Assembly: GCF_004758605.1 (NCBI RefSeq)
Contig: NZ_CP038512.1
Location: 1-64,000, forward strand
DNA: 64,000 nt
Source: Deinococcus metallilatus
GTDB lineage: Bacteria; Deinococcota; Deinococci; Deinococcales; Deinococcaceae
Direction of reading: 5' to 3'
The position numbers and the translations under genes are program-made. Within the stretch, counting starts at the first letter, position 1, and each line of letters starts with the position of its first letter. Below, in pieces: positions 54,391 to 63,958 of the stretch. The notes under the pieces were generated by a model. It saw only the letters and a list, made by a program, of their open reading frames with translations, searched no databases and had not been told where the DNA came from.

Positions 54391-54714
54391 GGGTGGCACG
54401 AAAAGCCGTGCCCCTTGAATGCCTGATGTACAATAGGAACTTATCGTTCCAGATGGGCTTTTTGCTCCCTCCTCCCTTGTGGGGGACTGGCACAGCTCGC
54501 ACCGCGAGAGGCCGGGTGGGGGTGGGCGGGCCTGGAATCAGGGGCCAGTTGGGAGAATCAGAGTCCACTTTTGAGGTGGCGCTTGGAGGGCAGCCTGCGG
54601 CTGCCACCCCCCTCTGCTTCGCAGCTCTACGAGTCCCAGCCTCCCCCGCAAGGGGGGAGGAGCAACCCCCCGTGGCTCTGAGCAACCCCCACCCGCCCCT
54701 TTCCCCAGGACACC
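54391..54714. other. Intergenic spacer between convergent regulator and hydrolase genes
   Basis: This 324-bp gap is largely repeat copy B (54457-54665, reverse orientation). Just before it lies a short inverted repeat GGAAC-TTATC-GTTCC (54436-54450). No gene is supported here. Confidence 0.6.
54457..54665 (-). repeat. Dispersed non-coding repeat, copy B
   Basis: Read on the minus strand this matches copy A (43449-43600) through GGCAGCCGCAGGCTGCC, the CCTCAAAAGTGGA segment, CACCCCCACCCGGCCTC and the terminal GAGGAGCAAAAAG. It contains an additional block ACTCGTAGAGCTGCGAAGCAG that copy A lacks but the fragment at 16029-16085 has. The element therefore appears modular. Confidence 0.75.
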
Positions 54715-57468
54715 TCAAGCCGAGCGCGCCCCCGTCCGCGTCTCCGAGATGATCCGCGTGCCATTGTCGTTACGCTCGCGGTACGCTTCCAGCAGGGCGT
54801 CTTGCAGCAGGTCCGTGAAGCGTTCGGTGCCCGCGTTCCCCGCTGCGTGCAGGGCGGCCACCGTGCCGCGCTTGGCGGCCACCGGGAGGTTGTTGTAGGC
54901 CGCCTGGAACATCCCGCGCACCCGTGGGGAGGCGGCGTAGTGCCCGGTGAACACGCGGTAGGGCGCGGCGTCACCCAGGTAGGCCCGCAGACCCGCCAGG
55001 TGCCGCCGCAGGTGCTCGCGCGCCAGCTCCGCCTCCGCGACGATGGCCTCCTCGTCCAGCCCGGCATGGAAGAAGCGCTGCGCCCAGCCGTCCCAGCGCA
55101 GCTCGTCGCGGGTGGCGGCGCCCAGGACCGCGCCCTGCTCGCTGACGACCCGCCCGTCACGGGTCCAGGTGTAGACGCGCCCGGTGTCCAGCTCGATACC
55201 GTGCCGCCGGAAGGCCGCCTCGGCCCGGCGAATCCACTCCTGAAGCTTTCCGTGCTGGAGGGTCCACTGCATGAAGCCGATGCTGACCACGGCGCTGTCC
55301 CAGGTGTTCAGGCCCTGGATCAGCCCCCCCGTTTCGACGTTGGCGACGCGCTGAAGGGTGTCGATCTCGTCCTCGGGCAAGGTGGTGCGGCCCGCCTGGG
55401 CCAGGCGGCGCAGCGTCTCGTCCACCCGCCCGCCGCCGTAGCGGGCCAGGCCCCGCACGCTGCCGCGCCGCGCCACTGCCCGGAAGCCCGGGGGGACACG
55501 CGGGCCGGTCAGGGGGGGCAGGCCGTCCGGTGGGGCGGCGGGCGATTCTGCCGGAGCGTGGCTGCCTGGCGTCTGACCGGCTGGGGTCTGGTCGGCGCCG
55601 CCCTGGCCGCGCTCCTGCAAGAACAGCAGGTAGCGGGTCGGGTTGAGCAGGTTGCTGGGACGCGGGCGGTCCGGCCACCACTGGGCGCTGTGAACCGTAT
55701 CCGGCGCGTAGGTTTCAAAGTGCAGCATGCCGGTGTCGCTCACGAAGGCGAGCGGCTGCCCGGCCCGCACCGTGTCCCCCACCGCCAGGCCGTGCCGGGT
55801 CAGGGAATCCTCGGTCACCTCCCCGTAATTGACGACCACGGCGGGATGGGCGACCAGCAGGCGGTAGGTCCGCTGGCCCGACTTCGCCCGGTAGAAAAAG
55901 GCGAACTCCACGATGCGCCCGTCCTCGCAGGCCACCACGGTGTCACCCGCATGGGCGTACAGGTCCACGCCCACATGGCGGCGGGGCAGGGTCTGGCCGC
56001 CCCGGGTGCCCTGGCGGGCCGCCAGGAAGGCCCGTCCGGCGCGGCCTACCATGTGCCCGTCCACCGTGATGTACGACACCAGCCGTCCCTCCGAATTTTC
56101 GGTCCGCAGCGGCCAGAAGCTGCCGGGTGGGGGCGCGGGGGCAAAAGGCACCGGCTCGTCGGGCGGCAGCGGGCGCGGTTCGGCCCGGACTGGGAGGGGT
56201 GGGGGCGCGCCCTCCGCCTCTTCCTCGTCGGGGAACTCGGAGGCTTCGGGGTCCTGGGCTTCTTGGGCTTCCGCGTCGGGGAACGCGGCCTCGCGGCTGG
56301 TACTGGGCCGCGCCGTCCCGCCCGCCCACTCGTCCAGTCTGGCCCAGGTCCGGGGGCCGATCACGCCGTCTGCGGCGCGCGGTTCGCCGGGAAAGGCGAG
56401 CTGCTGGAAGGCGACGGTGGCCGCCCGCATGTCCGGGCTGAAGGTGCCGTCCTCGGCCAGCGGGGCACCCGGCAGGCCGGGCCTTCCGGCAGCCAGTTCG
56501 CGGGCGTGGACCACGTTCAGTTTGCGCTGGGCCTCGCGCACCGCTTCGCCCCGGTCACCCGGGCGCAGGGTCGGCCTTCCCCCCGAAGTGGCCCGGCCAG
56601 GGGGGAAGGTGTCCGGCAAAGTCGCCCCCGCGTCTGCCAGCAGCCGCCAGCCGTAGCGGCGCGGGATTTCGCCGTGGGAGACGGAAGTGCGTTCCACCGC
56701 GTACCAGCGGTGCAGGGCCGGGTGGCCCGCCAGGGCGCGCTCCAACTGGCGGTAAGCTTCCAGGCTGTTTCCCGCGGTCCCGCCCCCCGAGGTGTACAGC
56801 ACCCGCAGCGCCCCGCCCTGCTCGCGCATGTACGTTTCCAGGCTGGCCTCCGGCGCCGCCGCGTCGCGCCCGATGCGCCGCCGTGCCCAGCGCAGAAGAG
56901 GCTCGGGACTCTGGTAGAGCGCGTCGAAGACGTGGACCTCGTGCGGATCGAGGTCGTCCAGCACCCGCCACGTCGCCGCGCCCCCGCCCGAGTGCGCGGT
57001 GAGGATCAGGCGGTTCACGCCCAGCGCCGGAACGCCCGCCCGCGCCGCGAAGCGTTCCAGACTCCAGCGGATCAGCTCGCGCGCCCCGCCCGGCCGCACC
57101 AGCGCGGGAAAGTCGTACCCGGCCCCCGAGCGCCCGCCGTAGAAATGGCCGCGCGGGAGGAGGCCCAGGGTGGGCCGGGTGCGGCCAGGAGCGGGGTCGA
57201 GGCCGCGCGGGTCGCTCCAGTCCAGGCCGCTCGCGCCTTCCTTGTCGCGGGCGAGGTTCATCGCCGCGCCATGCGCCGAGAAGCCGTGAAAGTGCAGCAC
57301 CACGTCCACCCGGTCCGTGACCGCCAGGGTGTTCCAGCGCAGGATCAGCCCCGGCCCGCGGTGGCCCTCCAGACCGGGCACGTCCCGGTCTTCCTCGCGG
57401 CCCGGAGCCGTGCGGGCGGAAAGGTCGGGGGGAGAAGGCAGGGCGGGCACGTCGAAAGGCGCGGTCAT
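54715..57468 (-). CDS. Modular hydrolase: alpha/beta-fold, PG-binding, M23-like and lysozyme-like domains
   Basis: A 917-residue protein with no signal peptide. In order: an alpha/beta-hydrolase-like domain (about 35-290) with nucleophile elbow TAHSGGG (S160); a variant PG_binding_1 module (about 303-375); a Glu/Pro linker; an M23-like region (about 440-580) with HVGVDLYA, VAHPAV and GMLHFETY; a Pro-rich linker; and a lysozyme-like domain (about 660-900) with ANVETGG and SIGFMQW. In M23 enzymes the last motif is HxH; here its first His is Met while the metal-binding His remains, so the peptidase may be inactive. The ATG follows AAGGAG. It is the last gene of the three-gene operon, 12 bases after the previous one. 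Confidence 0.8.
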   Translation of the reverse strand: MTAPFDVPALPSPPDLSARTAPGREEDRDVPGLEGHRGPGLILRWNTLAVTDRVDVVLHFHGFSAHGAAMNLARDKEGASGLDWSDPRGLDPAPGRTRPTLGLLPRGHFYGGRSGAGYDFPALVRPGGARELIRWSLERFAARAGVPALGVNRLILTAHSGGGAATWRVLDDLDPHEVHVFDALYQSPEPLLRWARRRIGRDAAAPEASLETYMREQGGALRVLYTSGGGTAGNSLEAYRQLERALAGHPALHRWYAVERTSVSHGEIPRRYGWRLLADAGATLPDTFPPGRATSGGRPTLRPGDRGEAVREAQRKLNVVHARELAAGRPGLPGAPLAEDGTFSPDMRAATVAFQQLAFPGEPRAADGVIGPRTWARLDEWAGGTARPSTSREAAFPDAEAQEAQDPEASEFPDEEEAEGAPPPLPVRAEPRPLPPDEPVPFAPAPPPGSFWPLRTENSEGRLVSYITVDGHMVGRAGRAFLAARQGTRGGQTLPRRHVGVDLYAHAGDTVVACEDGRIVEFAFFYRAKSGQRTYRLLVAHPAVVVNYGEVTEDSLTRHGLAVGDTVRAGQPLAFVSDTGMLHFETYAPDTVHSAQWWPDRPRPSNLLNPTRYLLFLQERGQGGADQTPAGQTPGSHAPAESPAAPPDGLPPLTGPRVPPGFRAVARRGSVRGLARYGGGRVDETLRRLAQAGRTTLPEDEIDTLQRVANVETGGLIQGLNTWDSAVVSIGFMQWTLQHGKLQEWIRRAEAAFRRHGIELDTGRVYTWTRDGRVVSEQGAVLGAATRDELRWDGWAQRFFHAGLDEEAIVAEAELAREHLRRHLAGLRAYLGDAAPYRVFTGHYAASPRVRGMFQAAYNNLPVAAKRGTVAALHAAGNAGTERFTDLLQDALLEAYRERNDNGTRIISETRTGARSA

Positions 57469-57480
57469 GGGGTTGCTCCT

Positions 57481-59988
57481 TCATTCCCTGGTGGGGTCGG
57501 TGCGGACGCGCAGCACCGCGTAATACTGGCGCTGCCCGCCGTCAGTCAGGACCAGACCGCGTTCGTCCACGCGGATCAGCTTGCGCCCCACCGTGTTGCC
57601 GACATTGCCGCCGATGACGGTAAGGCGGCCCGGCGCTGCCTCCACGACGATGTCGCAGTGCGATGGGCGGGCCTGGCCGTCGTCCACGTTCTCGAAGGTC
57701 ACGCCGCTGTCCTGGCGGCCCGTGCAGACGAGGTCGCCCGGCTGTGGCGCGACTTCCGTGATGCGGGAGAGCCAGAAAGGATTCGCCAGGTCGCCGCGCA
57801 GGCGGTTGCGTTTGGCGGCGGCGCAGTAGACGGTGTGCCCGGCGGCGTAGCGGAAGCGGTCGCCCGCCCCGGCCCGCCGCATCACCCACGAGATAAAGGC
57901 GGCGCTCCAGGGGGTGCGGTCGTCAATCGCCCGGTCGGCGGCCACGCCCCCCAGCCCGGCCCCGTCCATCCAGTACCCGCGCAGCACTGGGCGCATGGCC
58001 GGATCCGTCTCGGAACGCGCCGCGCCTCCCGGGTGCCAGCGCGCGTCTTCCTCCAGCGCGATGCGGACCACGTCGGCCTTGAACTGGGTCCAGGCAGGGT
58101 CGCCCGGCGGGGGGGTCGGGGGGACCGGCTGGGGCGGAGGCGGCTGAGGGGAAGGCCCGGCCCCGCCCGCCCACTCGTCCAGCCTAGCCCAGGTCCGGGA
58201 ACCGATGACCCCGTCGTGTTCGCGCGGCTGGCCGGGAAAGGCGAGCTGCTGGAAGGCGACCGTGACCGCGCGTGTCCGCTGCCCGAACGCCCCGTCCTCC
58301 GCCAGCGGGGCACCGGGGAGGGCGGGCCGTCCGGCGGCGAGTTCGCGGGCGTGGATCACGTTGAGGAGATGCTGGGCCTCGCGCACCGCCTCGCCCTGCG
58401 CGCCTGCCCGTAGCGTGGGCCGCGTGCCTGGACCGGGTGGGGTGGGGCCGGGCGGGACGGGCACGGGGGGAATGGGCGCTGGCGGCAGAGGCGACGCCCC
58501 TTCCAGCCGTGCGCGGGCCTCCTCCCAGCGTGGGCCACGGCAGCGCCGGTCCACTGCCGCCGTCAGGTCGGAGACGCGGATGGTGCCGTCCCTGCGGCGA
58601 TCCAGGCCGCTGTTCGCGGCGTAGGCGCTGGGATAGGGACCGTCCCGCCCGGTCAGCACCGTGTCGGGGTCCGAGCCGCCCGCCAGCGTCGCGGGAAGAA
58701 AGGTCGCCTGGTACAGCCGCGCGGTGGAATTCAGGCTGTACCGCTTGTAGGGCCGGTAGAAGCGTTCGACAAAGGGAAGCTGTTCCTCCGCGCTGAGGCG
58801 GCGAAAGGCCTCGTGGCCCGCCGTCCAGCCCAGGCGCAGCAGCGTGGCGGGCATGAACTGGATCAGGCCGCTGGCGTGGCCGTGCGCGTTGTGTGCGTCG
58901 GCCCGGATGCCGCTCTCGGCCATCATCACCTGGAGGAGGTGCAGCGGCTGGGCGTCCAGAGCGGCCCCCACCGCCCTCATCCCCGCGAAGAAGGCGTCGG
59001 AAAGGTCGGCGGTCGCGCTCGACTCGGCGTCGGCCTCGCCGGTCGTGCGGGGCGGGTCGGTTACCGCGGGGGCTTCCCCGAAGTTCAGGTGGGCCAGCGA
59101 GAGCCAGCCGATCACCGTCCGGTCCTGCCCGCCGCGCAGGCTGGCGGTGCGGGGACCCAGGACCAGTTCGCGTTCCCGCTCGCGGGCGCACTCCAGGCCG
59201 CCCTCGCGCTGCCCGGCGTCGGCGCTACGCCAGAAAGTCCTGCCCGCCCGCTGCACCTCCTCCAGAAAGACGCAGACGTGTTCGCTACGGTTGTCGGCCC
59301 CCCGGATGAACACGATGTCGCCCGGCCCGGGCCGCTGCCCCGCCGCCAGTTCGCCATTCAGGGCGGACACGAAGGGGAGTTGTCCCAGGTTCCACAGGCG
59401 GCGGATGTTCTGCCCGGGGCGGTAGACGTAGCCGCCCGGTTCGGCCCGGTTGACGATCTCACGGTCCTGACAGCCCAGCCGCCACAGCAGCCAGTGCGGC
59501 AGAAAGCCGCAGGTGGTGCCGCAGCGGGGGACCGGATGACGCAGGCAGGCCGCGCCGTAATCCTTGGCGATCACGTCGAACACGCCGTCGCCCGCCGTGG
59601 AGGGTACGTGGGCGCGTAGCAGGGCCAGCGCGTCCCGCCGCACTTCGGGCACGGGGCGGGCGCGGGGCGGTGAGTCGGGCGGGGCCAGCGGGGGCGCCCC
59701 GGCCAGGAAAGCGTCGAGCTGCGCCCAGGTGCGCAGCCCCACCACCCCATCGTGGTCGCCCGGGTCCACGAAAACGCGCCGCTGGAACTCCAGCACCGCC
59801 GCGCGGGTGCGGGGGCCGAACAGCATGTCCACCGTGAGGGGGGCGAAGGGGAGGCCGGGGCGCCCCGCCGCCAGCTCGCGGGCGTGGACCTCGTTCAGTT
59901 TCGTCTGCACCTCGCCCACCGCCGGGTGCACCGCGCCCAGGGCAAGCGCGCGGGGGCGGCCGGGCAAAGGAGGGGGTGACAGCGTCAT
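57481..59988 (-). CDS. Modular cell-wall hydrolase: PG-binding, NlpC/CHAP-like, transglycosylase, DUF2272
   Basis: An 835-residue protein with no signal peptide. In order: a variant PG_binding_1 module (about 19-95); a papain-fold-like segment with CGTTCGFLPHWLL and PGDIVFIRG...SEHVCVF (about 150-245); a soluble lytic transglycosylase-like domain (about 340-500) with the catalytic-type LLQVMMAESGIRADA and GLIQFMPATLL; a Pro-rich linker; a second PG-binding module (about 545-625); and a C-terminal DUF2272 domain (about 650-830) with TPWSAAFISWVMRRAG and AAPGRLTVIGGNVGNTV. The PG-binding modules closely match those of the two flanking genes. An AAAGGAG site precedes the ATG. Confidence 0.8.
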   Translation of the reverse strand: MTLSPPPLPGRPRALALGAVHPAVGEVQTKLNEVHARELAAGRPGLPFAPLTVDMLFGPRTRAAVLEFQRRVFVDPGDHDGVVGLRTWAQLDAFLAGAPPLAPPDSPPRARPVPEVRRDALALLRAHVPSTAGDGVFDVIAKDYGAACLRHPVPRCGTTCGFLPHWLLWRLGCQDREIVNRAEPGGYVYRPGQNIRRLWNLGQLPFVSALNGELAAGQRPGPGDIVFIRGADNRSEHVCVFLEEVQRAGRTFWRSADAGQREGGLECARERERELVLGPRTASLRGGQDRTVIGWLSLAHLNFGEAPAVTDPPRTTGEADAESSATADLSDAFFAGMRAVGAALDAQPLHLLQVMMAESGIRADAHNAHGHASGLIQFMPATLLRLGWTAGHEAFRRLSAEEQLPFVERFYRPYKRYSLNSTARLYQATFLPATLAGGSDPDTVLTGRDGPYPSAYAANSGLDRRRDGTIRVSDLTAAVDRRCRGPRWEEARARLEGASPLPPAPIPPVPVPPGPTPPGPGTRPTLRAGAQGEAVREAQHLLNVIHARELAAGRPALPGAPLAEDGAFGQRTRAVTVAFQQLAFPGQPREHDGVIGSRTWARLDEWAGGAGPSPQPPPPQPVPPTPPPGDPAWTQFKADVVRIALEEDARWHPGGAARSETDPAMRPVLRGYWMDGAGLGGVAADRAIDDRTPWSAAFISWVMRRAGAGDRFRYAAGHTVYCAAAKRNRLRGDLANPFWLSRITEVAPQPGDLVCTGRQDSGVTFENVDDGQARPSHCDIVVEAAPGRLTVIGGNVGNTVGRKLIRVDERGLVLTDGGQRQYYAVLRVRTDPTRE

Positions 59989-60019
59989 GGGGGAGGCTCC
60001 TTTCCGGCTTCAGCCGCGT

Positions 60020-63000
60020 TCAGGGCAGCGGGCGCGGGCCGCGCAGGTCGCCGAGGTTGCAGGTGTGCAGGCCCCGGTAGCAGTCGAAGTCCCAGTAACC
60101 GCGCGTGTCGAGGGCGACCGCGTTCCAGGCCTTGTGGGCCGCGTTGACCTCCATCCAGTCGCGGGCAAAGTTGCGCGAACCCGCCGCCAGCCGCGCTCCC
60201 ATGTCCCGCGCGATGGCCTCGCCGTTGGGATGATCGAGCGGGGCCGACGCCTCGTAGCCCAGCAGCGCCGTGAGCGGGCCGCCTTTCGTCCGCAGGAGTT
60301 CTGCCCACTCGACGCCGGGGCCGCTGGGTCCCGACAGGTCCACCCGCAGCACCGAACAGCCCGCGAGGATCAGCACGTCGAGGTCCATCGGGCTTTTCCA
60401 GTGCGGCGCGAGGTCGGCGGGCGTGAGCCAGCAGCCGTAGCTGTGGGGCGAAGTCTCGACGGCCAGGCAGTTGCTCGCCCCCAGCCCGTGACCCGAGTAG
60501 TAGAAGACGTCGGCGGGGTTGCGCGCGAGGGCCTTGCGGGCGTCCGGCGGGACGCGCAGGCCGGGCTGCGGCAGCACCCGCGCCTCCAGCACCTCCAGCC
60601 CACCGGCCAGGAAGAGCTTGCGGGCGTCGGGCCGTTCGCTGGCCGCGTCGCCGGTCCCGGCCCCCGGCGTGCCCGGCTGGGTGCTCCGGCCACGCGGGGT
60701 CCAGCCCAGTGCCGTCCTGAAGTCCGCGTCGCTGGTCCCGCCGATGCGGACCACGGTGGCGACCTCCTTGCGCCGCGTCTCGACCGCCAGGAAGTCCCCC
60801 AGGTCGGCCAGGGCGACCGAGAGGCGGTACTCCTGCCCGCCGGAGGGCGCCCGACCGGAGCGCGCGGCGTTCAGCGACCGGCCCGTGAGGGTGGCCGTCC
60901 CGCTGTCGCCATTCGGGGGCCGACTCACGACGAACACGGGAAGCTCACCCGGCAGCACGGCGGCGGGGAGGCCGCTGGCGCGCAGGCGGACATTCAGCCG
61001 GGCTGCGTCCAGGCCGATCACGTCGTCCCAGGCGAGGGCGCGGGTGAAGGTGTCGTCCATCAGGGCCAGCGGCTCCACGGTGACCGCCGCCGCGCCCGAA
61101 GCGGGGTCGAGCACCACGGCGTCGAGCTGCGCCCAGGTGTGGGCGCCCACCTTGCCGTCGTGTTCGGCGGTCAGGCCGGGGAACACCTGCCGCTGGAATT
61201 CGAGCACCGCCGCCTGGGTGTGCGCTCCGAAGACACAGTCCTCGGTGAGCGGCACGCCCGGGAGGCCCGGCTGGCCGCGCAGAATCTGAGCGAAGTGAAA
61301 AGCGTTCAGCTTGCGCTGCACCTCGCGCACGGCGGGGTGGACCGATCCGCGAATCAGCAGCCGGGGGCGGTCGGCGGGCGCCACGGTCACGTCGGCGCAT
61401 GGTCCGGCAACCTCGGCCAGGTCAGGGGCCAGCGTTTCCCCTAGACGCGGACGCAGCACGACCGTATGCGCGGCCACCCGCCCCGCGTCGTCCAGCACGC
61501 GCTGATGCGTTCCGCGCAGCTCGCCCGCCGCTGCCCGCCAGACCGGCGCGGAGGCGTCCCCCGGCCCGCGTACCACCGACACCGCCGTGAAGGGGCTGCC
61601 GGGCGCGCGCTGCACCAGCAGGTCACCGGGCAGGAGGCCGGACAGCGTTCCGCCCGGCGCGGCCACCAGCATCAGCCGGGGTTCAAGCGCGGCGCGCACC
61701 GCCGGGAACCCGTCTCCGCGAAAGGCGGCCCAGACCTCGTGGGGCCGCAGCGCTCCCCGCGCCAGCTCGGTCCAGAGGTCCGCCTCCTCGCCCCGCGCCG
61801 CCTCCAGCAGCACCTCGGCGGCGGAGGGAGGGCGGCCCGTCCCCAGCCCCGCCTCGAAGCGTTCGAGGAAGCGCAGGCCCGCCGGGCGGGCATCGGGGGG
61901 GGGAGGGATGGCAGGTTCGCTCTCGTCCCCGGTCCCCTTGCTCTCCTCCTCGGAGGCCGAGGCGAATTCAAACGCCGTCAGCTCGCCGTCCACGTCGGAG
62001 GTGAAGCCTTCTTCCGCTTCGGGCAGACTCTCCTCCCCGTCTGAGCTACCGGCAAATTCGAGCGCCGTCAACTCCGCGTCCACGTCGGAGACAAAACCTT
62101 CTTCCGACTCGGCTGTGGCTTCCACATCGGCCAGGCCGGGCGAGTGGACCGGGTGGACGTGTTCGCGCAGGAGGTCGGCGGCGGGCTGGGACGCTTCGTG
62201 CATGAGGGAAACCTCCTGCGCGGCGGGGAGGGGGAGGGAGGGAACCTGCCCCGTCCGCGCCGCCTGCACCGCCCGCCCGGGGTCCAGGTAGCCGCTGCCG
62301 ACGCGCGCGAAATCCAGTTCCGGCGCGGCGGGTTCGCAACTGGCGAGGAGCAGGCGGCGCGTCCGGGCGATGTCGAGCGGCCCGGCGGCCTCGAACATCA
62401 GGGCCACCGTGCCGGTGACGTGGGGGGCGGCCATGCTGGTGCCCGACATCCGGGTGTAGAGGCGCGTCTCGCCGCCGTCCCGCCCGTGCGAGCGCGGCGC
62501 CAGGATCATCACGCCGGGCGCGATCAGGTCGGGTTTGGGCCGCCCGTCGCGCGTCGGCCCGGAGCTGGAGAAATGCCCCAGCGGGCGGTCCTCGCGGTGC
62601 GGGTCGTAGGCGCCCACCGCCAGGGTGCGGTAGCCGGTGCAGATGGTGCCGAGGGTATAGCGGGCGTCGGCCTCGTCACGGGGAAAGCGGGACTGGCAGC
62701 TCCCGCAGGCGCTGTCACGCTCGATCCAGGCGTGGACCCGCCCGTCCTGCACGTCCTGGCCGGTCAGGATCACGTGCCAGGCGTGAACGTCCGGCACCAC
62801 CTCGCAGCGCACGCTGATCTGGTGGTCGCCGTTGTTGGGGTCGAAGGCGCGGTGGTAGACGCGCAGCACCTCGCGCCCGCCCTGCTGGGCCGCCGCGCGT
62901 TCGCCCAGCGCCGCCCGCGCGGCCAGTCGCCCGTCCGCCGAGCGCACCTCCACGCCCAGGCGGTCGCGGCCCGGATACCACAGGTCCAGTTCGTTGGGGG

Positions 63001-63958
63001 TGCGGTCCTGCGGGCTGACCTGCACCACGAAGGTCCGCGTCTCGCCGGGGCGCAGGGTCCAGTCGGCGTGGGTGCGGCGCTCGTAGTAGTTGCCGCAGCT
63101 CTGCACGATGGCCCGCCCCGGCGCGAGCGCGACCCACTCGTCCAGCGCGCGTTCGACCAGGCTGTGGCCGGTCTTCTCGCCCGCGTGGCGCCCCAGGCTC
63201 ATGTTGACCACGCAGGGCCGCCCCGCCGCCACCCGCGCGATCAGGTCCAGCCCCTCCAGCAGTTCCACCGAGTTGCCCAACGGCACCGCGTCCGGCCCCT
63301 CCCGCGCGCCCATGTGCACGAACACCAGCTCCGCCTCCGGCGCGACGCCGGGCGGCCCACCCCCCCGGCCATTGCCGCCCGCGATGCCCAGCGTGTGCGT
63401 GCCATGCGCGCCCAGGCCCGGGTCGGCGTCGGCGGGGTGGTAGCCCAGCGCGGCGTAGGGGTCGGGCGCCTTCAACGCGGCGTTCAGGCGGGCCGCGTCG
63501 TAGAGCCGCCCGTACCCGTAGGGCCAGGCGTCCGTGTCGCCTCCCCGGCGCTGGTCCCACAGGGCGAGCAAGCGCGTGGTGCCGTCCGCGTGCCGAAAAT
63601 CCGGGTGGGCGAAGTCGCAGCCCCAGTCGATCAGCCCGATCACCACACCGCGCCCGGTGGCGCCCAGGTCGCCCGCGCGCCGCTCGTCGTTGGGCGTGAG
63701 GGGCAGGGCCTCGGTCAGATCGGCGGGCCGGACGAGGTCGGGACTGACCCCTTTGGGCGCCTTCATGCTCTCCACCGCCGGGTCGCGCCACACCTCGGGG
63801 ATGGTGCCGCGCTGTACCCGCGCCGTGACGACGTGGCCGAAGTGGGCCACCACGCGCGTGCCTTCGGGGGGCCGGGCCGGGTCGAGCAGCCGCAGGACCA
63901 CCGCGACCTCGTCGGCCGGGTCGCCTTCCTGAAGCAGTTCGTACAGCTCGGGGTCCAT
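60020..63958 (-). CDS. Subtilase with PG-binding module and caspase-like C-terminal domain
   Basis: A 1312-residue protein with no signal peptide. An S8 subtilisin domain (about 95-560) has the full triad: D111 in GLIDWGCDFAHP, H185 in GAHGTHTLGIAGG and S508 in MSGTSMAAPHVTG. An acidic linker has two repeats of the SDVDxELTxxEFA type (about 615-670). A helical region and a variant PG_binding_1 module (about 890-965) follow. The C-terminal domain (about 1070-1300) carries FYYSGHG (H1157) and LILAGCSVL (C1201), the His/Cys dyad of caspase-like clan CD peptidases, at a spacing of 44. The ATG at 63958 has a GAGGA site; the frame stays open to a GTG at 63994 near the window edge, so the start is not final. 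Confidence 0.82.
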   Translation of the reverse strand: MDPELYELLQEGDPADEVAVVLRLLDPARPPEGTRVVAHFGHVVTARVQRGTIPEVWRDPAVESMKAPKGVSPDLVRPADLTEALPLTPNDERRAGDLGATGRGVVIGLIDWGCDFAHPDFRHADGTTRLLALWDQRRGGDTDAWPYGYGRLYDAARLNAALKAPDPYAALGYHPADADPGLGAHGTHTLGIAGGNGRGGGPPGVAPEAELVFVHMGAREGPDAVPLGNSVELLEGLDLIARVAAGRPCVVNMSLGRHAGEKTGHSLVERALDEWVALAPGRAIVQSCGNYYERRTHADWTLRPGETRTFVVQVSPQDRTPNELDLWYPGRDRLGVEVRSADGRLAARAALGERAAAQQGGREVLRVYHRAFDPNNGDHQISVRCEVVPDVHAWHVILTGQDVQDGRVHAWIERDSACGSCQSRFPRDEADARYTLGTICTGYRTLAVGAYDPHREDRPLGHFSSSGPTRDGRPKPDLIAPGVMILAPRSHGRDGGETRLYTRMSGTSMAAPHVTGTVALMFEAAGPLDIARTRRLLLASCEPAAPELDFARVGSGYLDPGRAVQAARTGQVPSLPLPAAQEVSLMHEASQPAADLLREHVHPVHSPGLADVEATAESEEGFVSDVDAELTALEFAGSSDGEESLPEAEEGFTSDVDGELTAFEFASASEEESKGTGDESEPAIPPPPDARPAGLRFLERFEAGLGTGRPPSAAEVLLEAARGEEADLWTELARGALRPHEVWAAFRGDGFPAVRAALEPRLMLVAAPGGTLSGLLPGDLLVQRAPGSPFTAVSVVRGPGDASAPVWRAAAGELRGTHQRVLDDAGRVAAHTVVLRPRLGETLAPDLAEVAGPCADVTVAPADRPRLLIRGSVHPAVREVQRKLNAFHFAQILRGQPGLPGVPLTEDCVFGAHTQAAVLEFQRQVFPGLTAEHDGKVGAHTWAQLDAVVLDPASGAAAVTVEPLALMDDTFTRALAWDDVIGLDAARLNVRLRASGLPAAVLPGELPVFVVSRPPNGDSGTATLTGRSLNAARSGRAPSGGQEYRLSVALADLGDFLAVETRRKEVATVVRIGGTSDADFRTALGWTPRGRSTQPGTPGAGTGDAASERPDARKLFLAGGLEVLEARVLPQPGLRVPPDARKALARNPADVFYYSGHGLGASNCLAVETSPHSYGCWLTPADLAPHWKSPMDLDVLILAGCSVLRVDLSGPSGPGVEWAELLRTKGGPLTALLGYEASAPLDHPNGEAIARDMGARLAAGSRNFARDWMEVNAAHKAWNAVALDTRGYWDFDCYRGLHTCNLGDLRGPRPLP

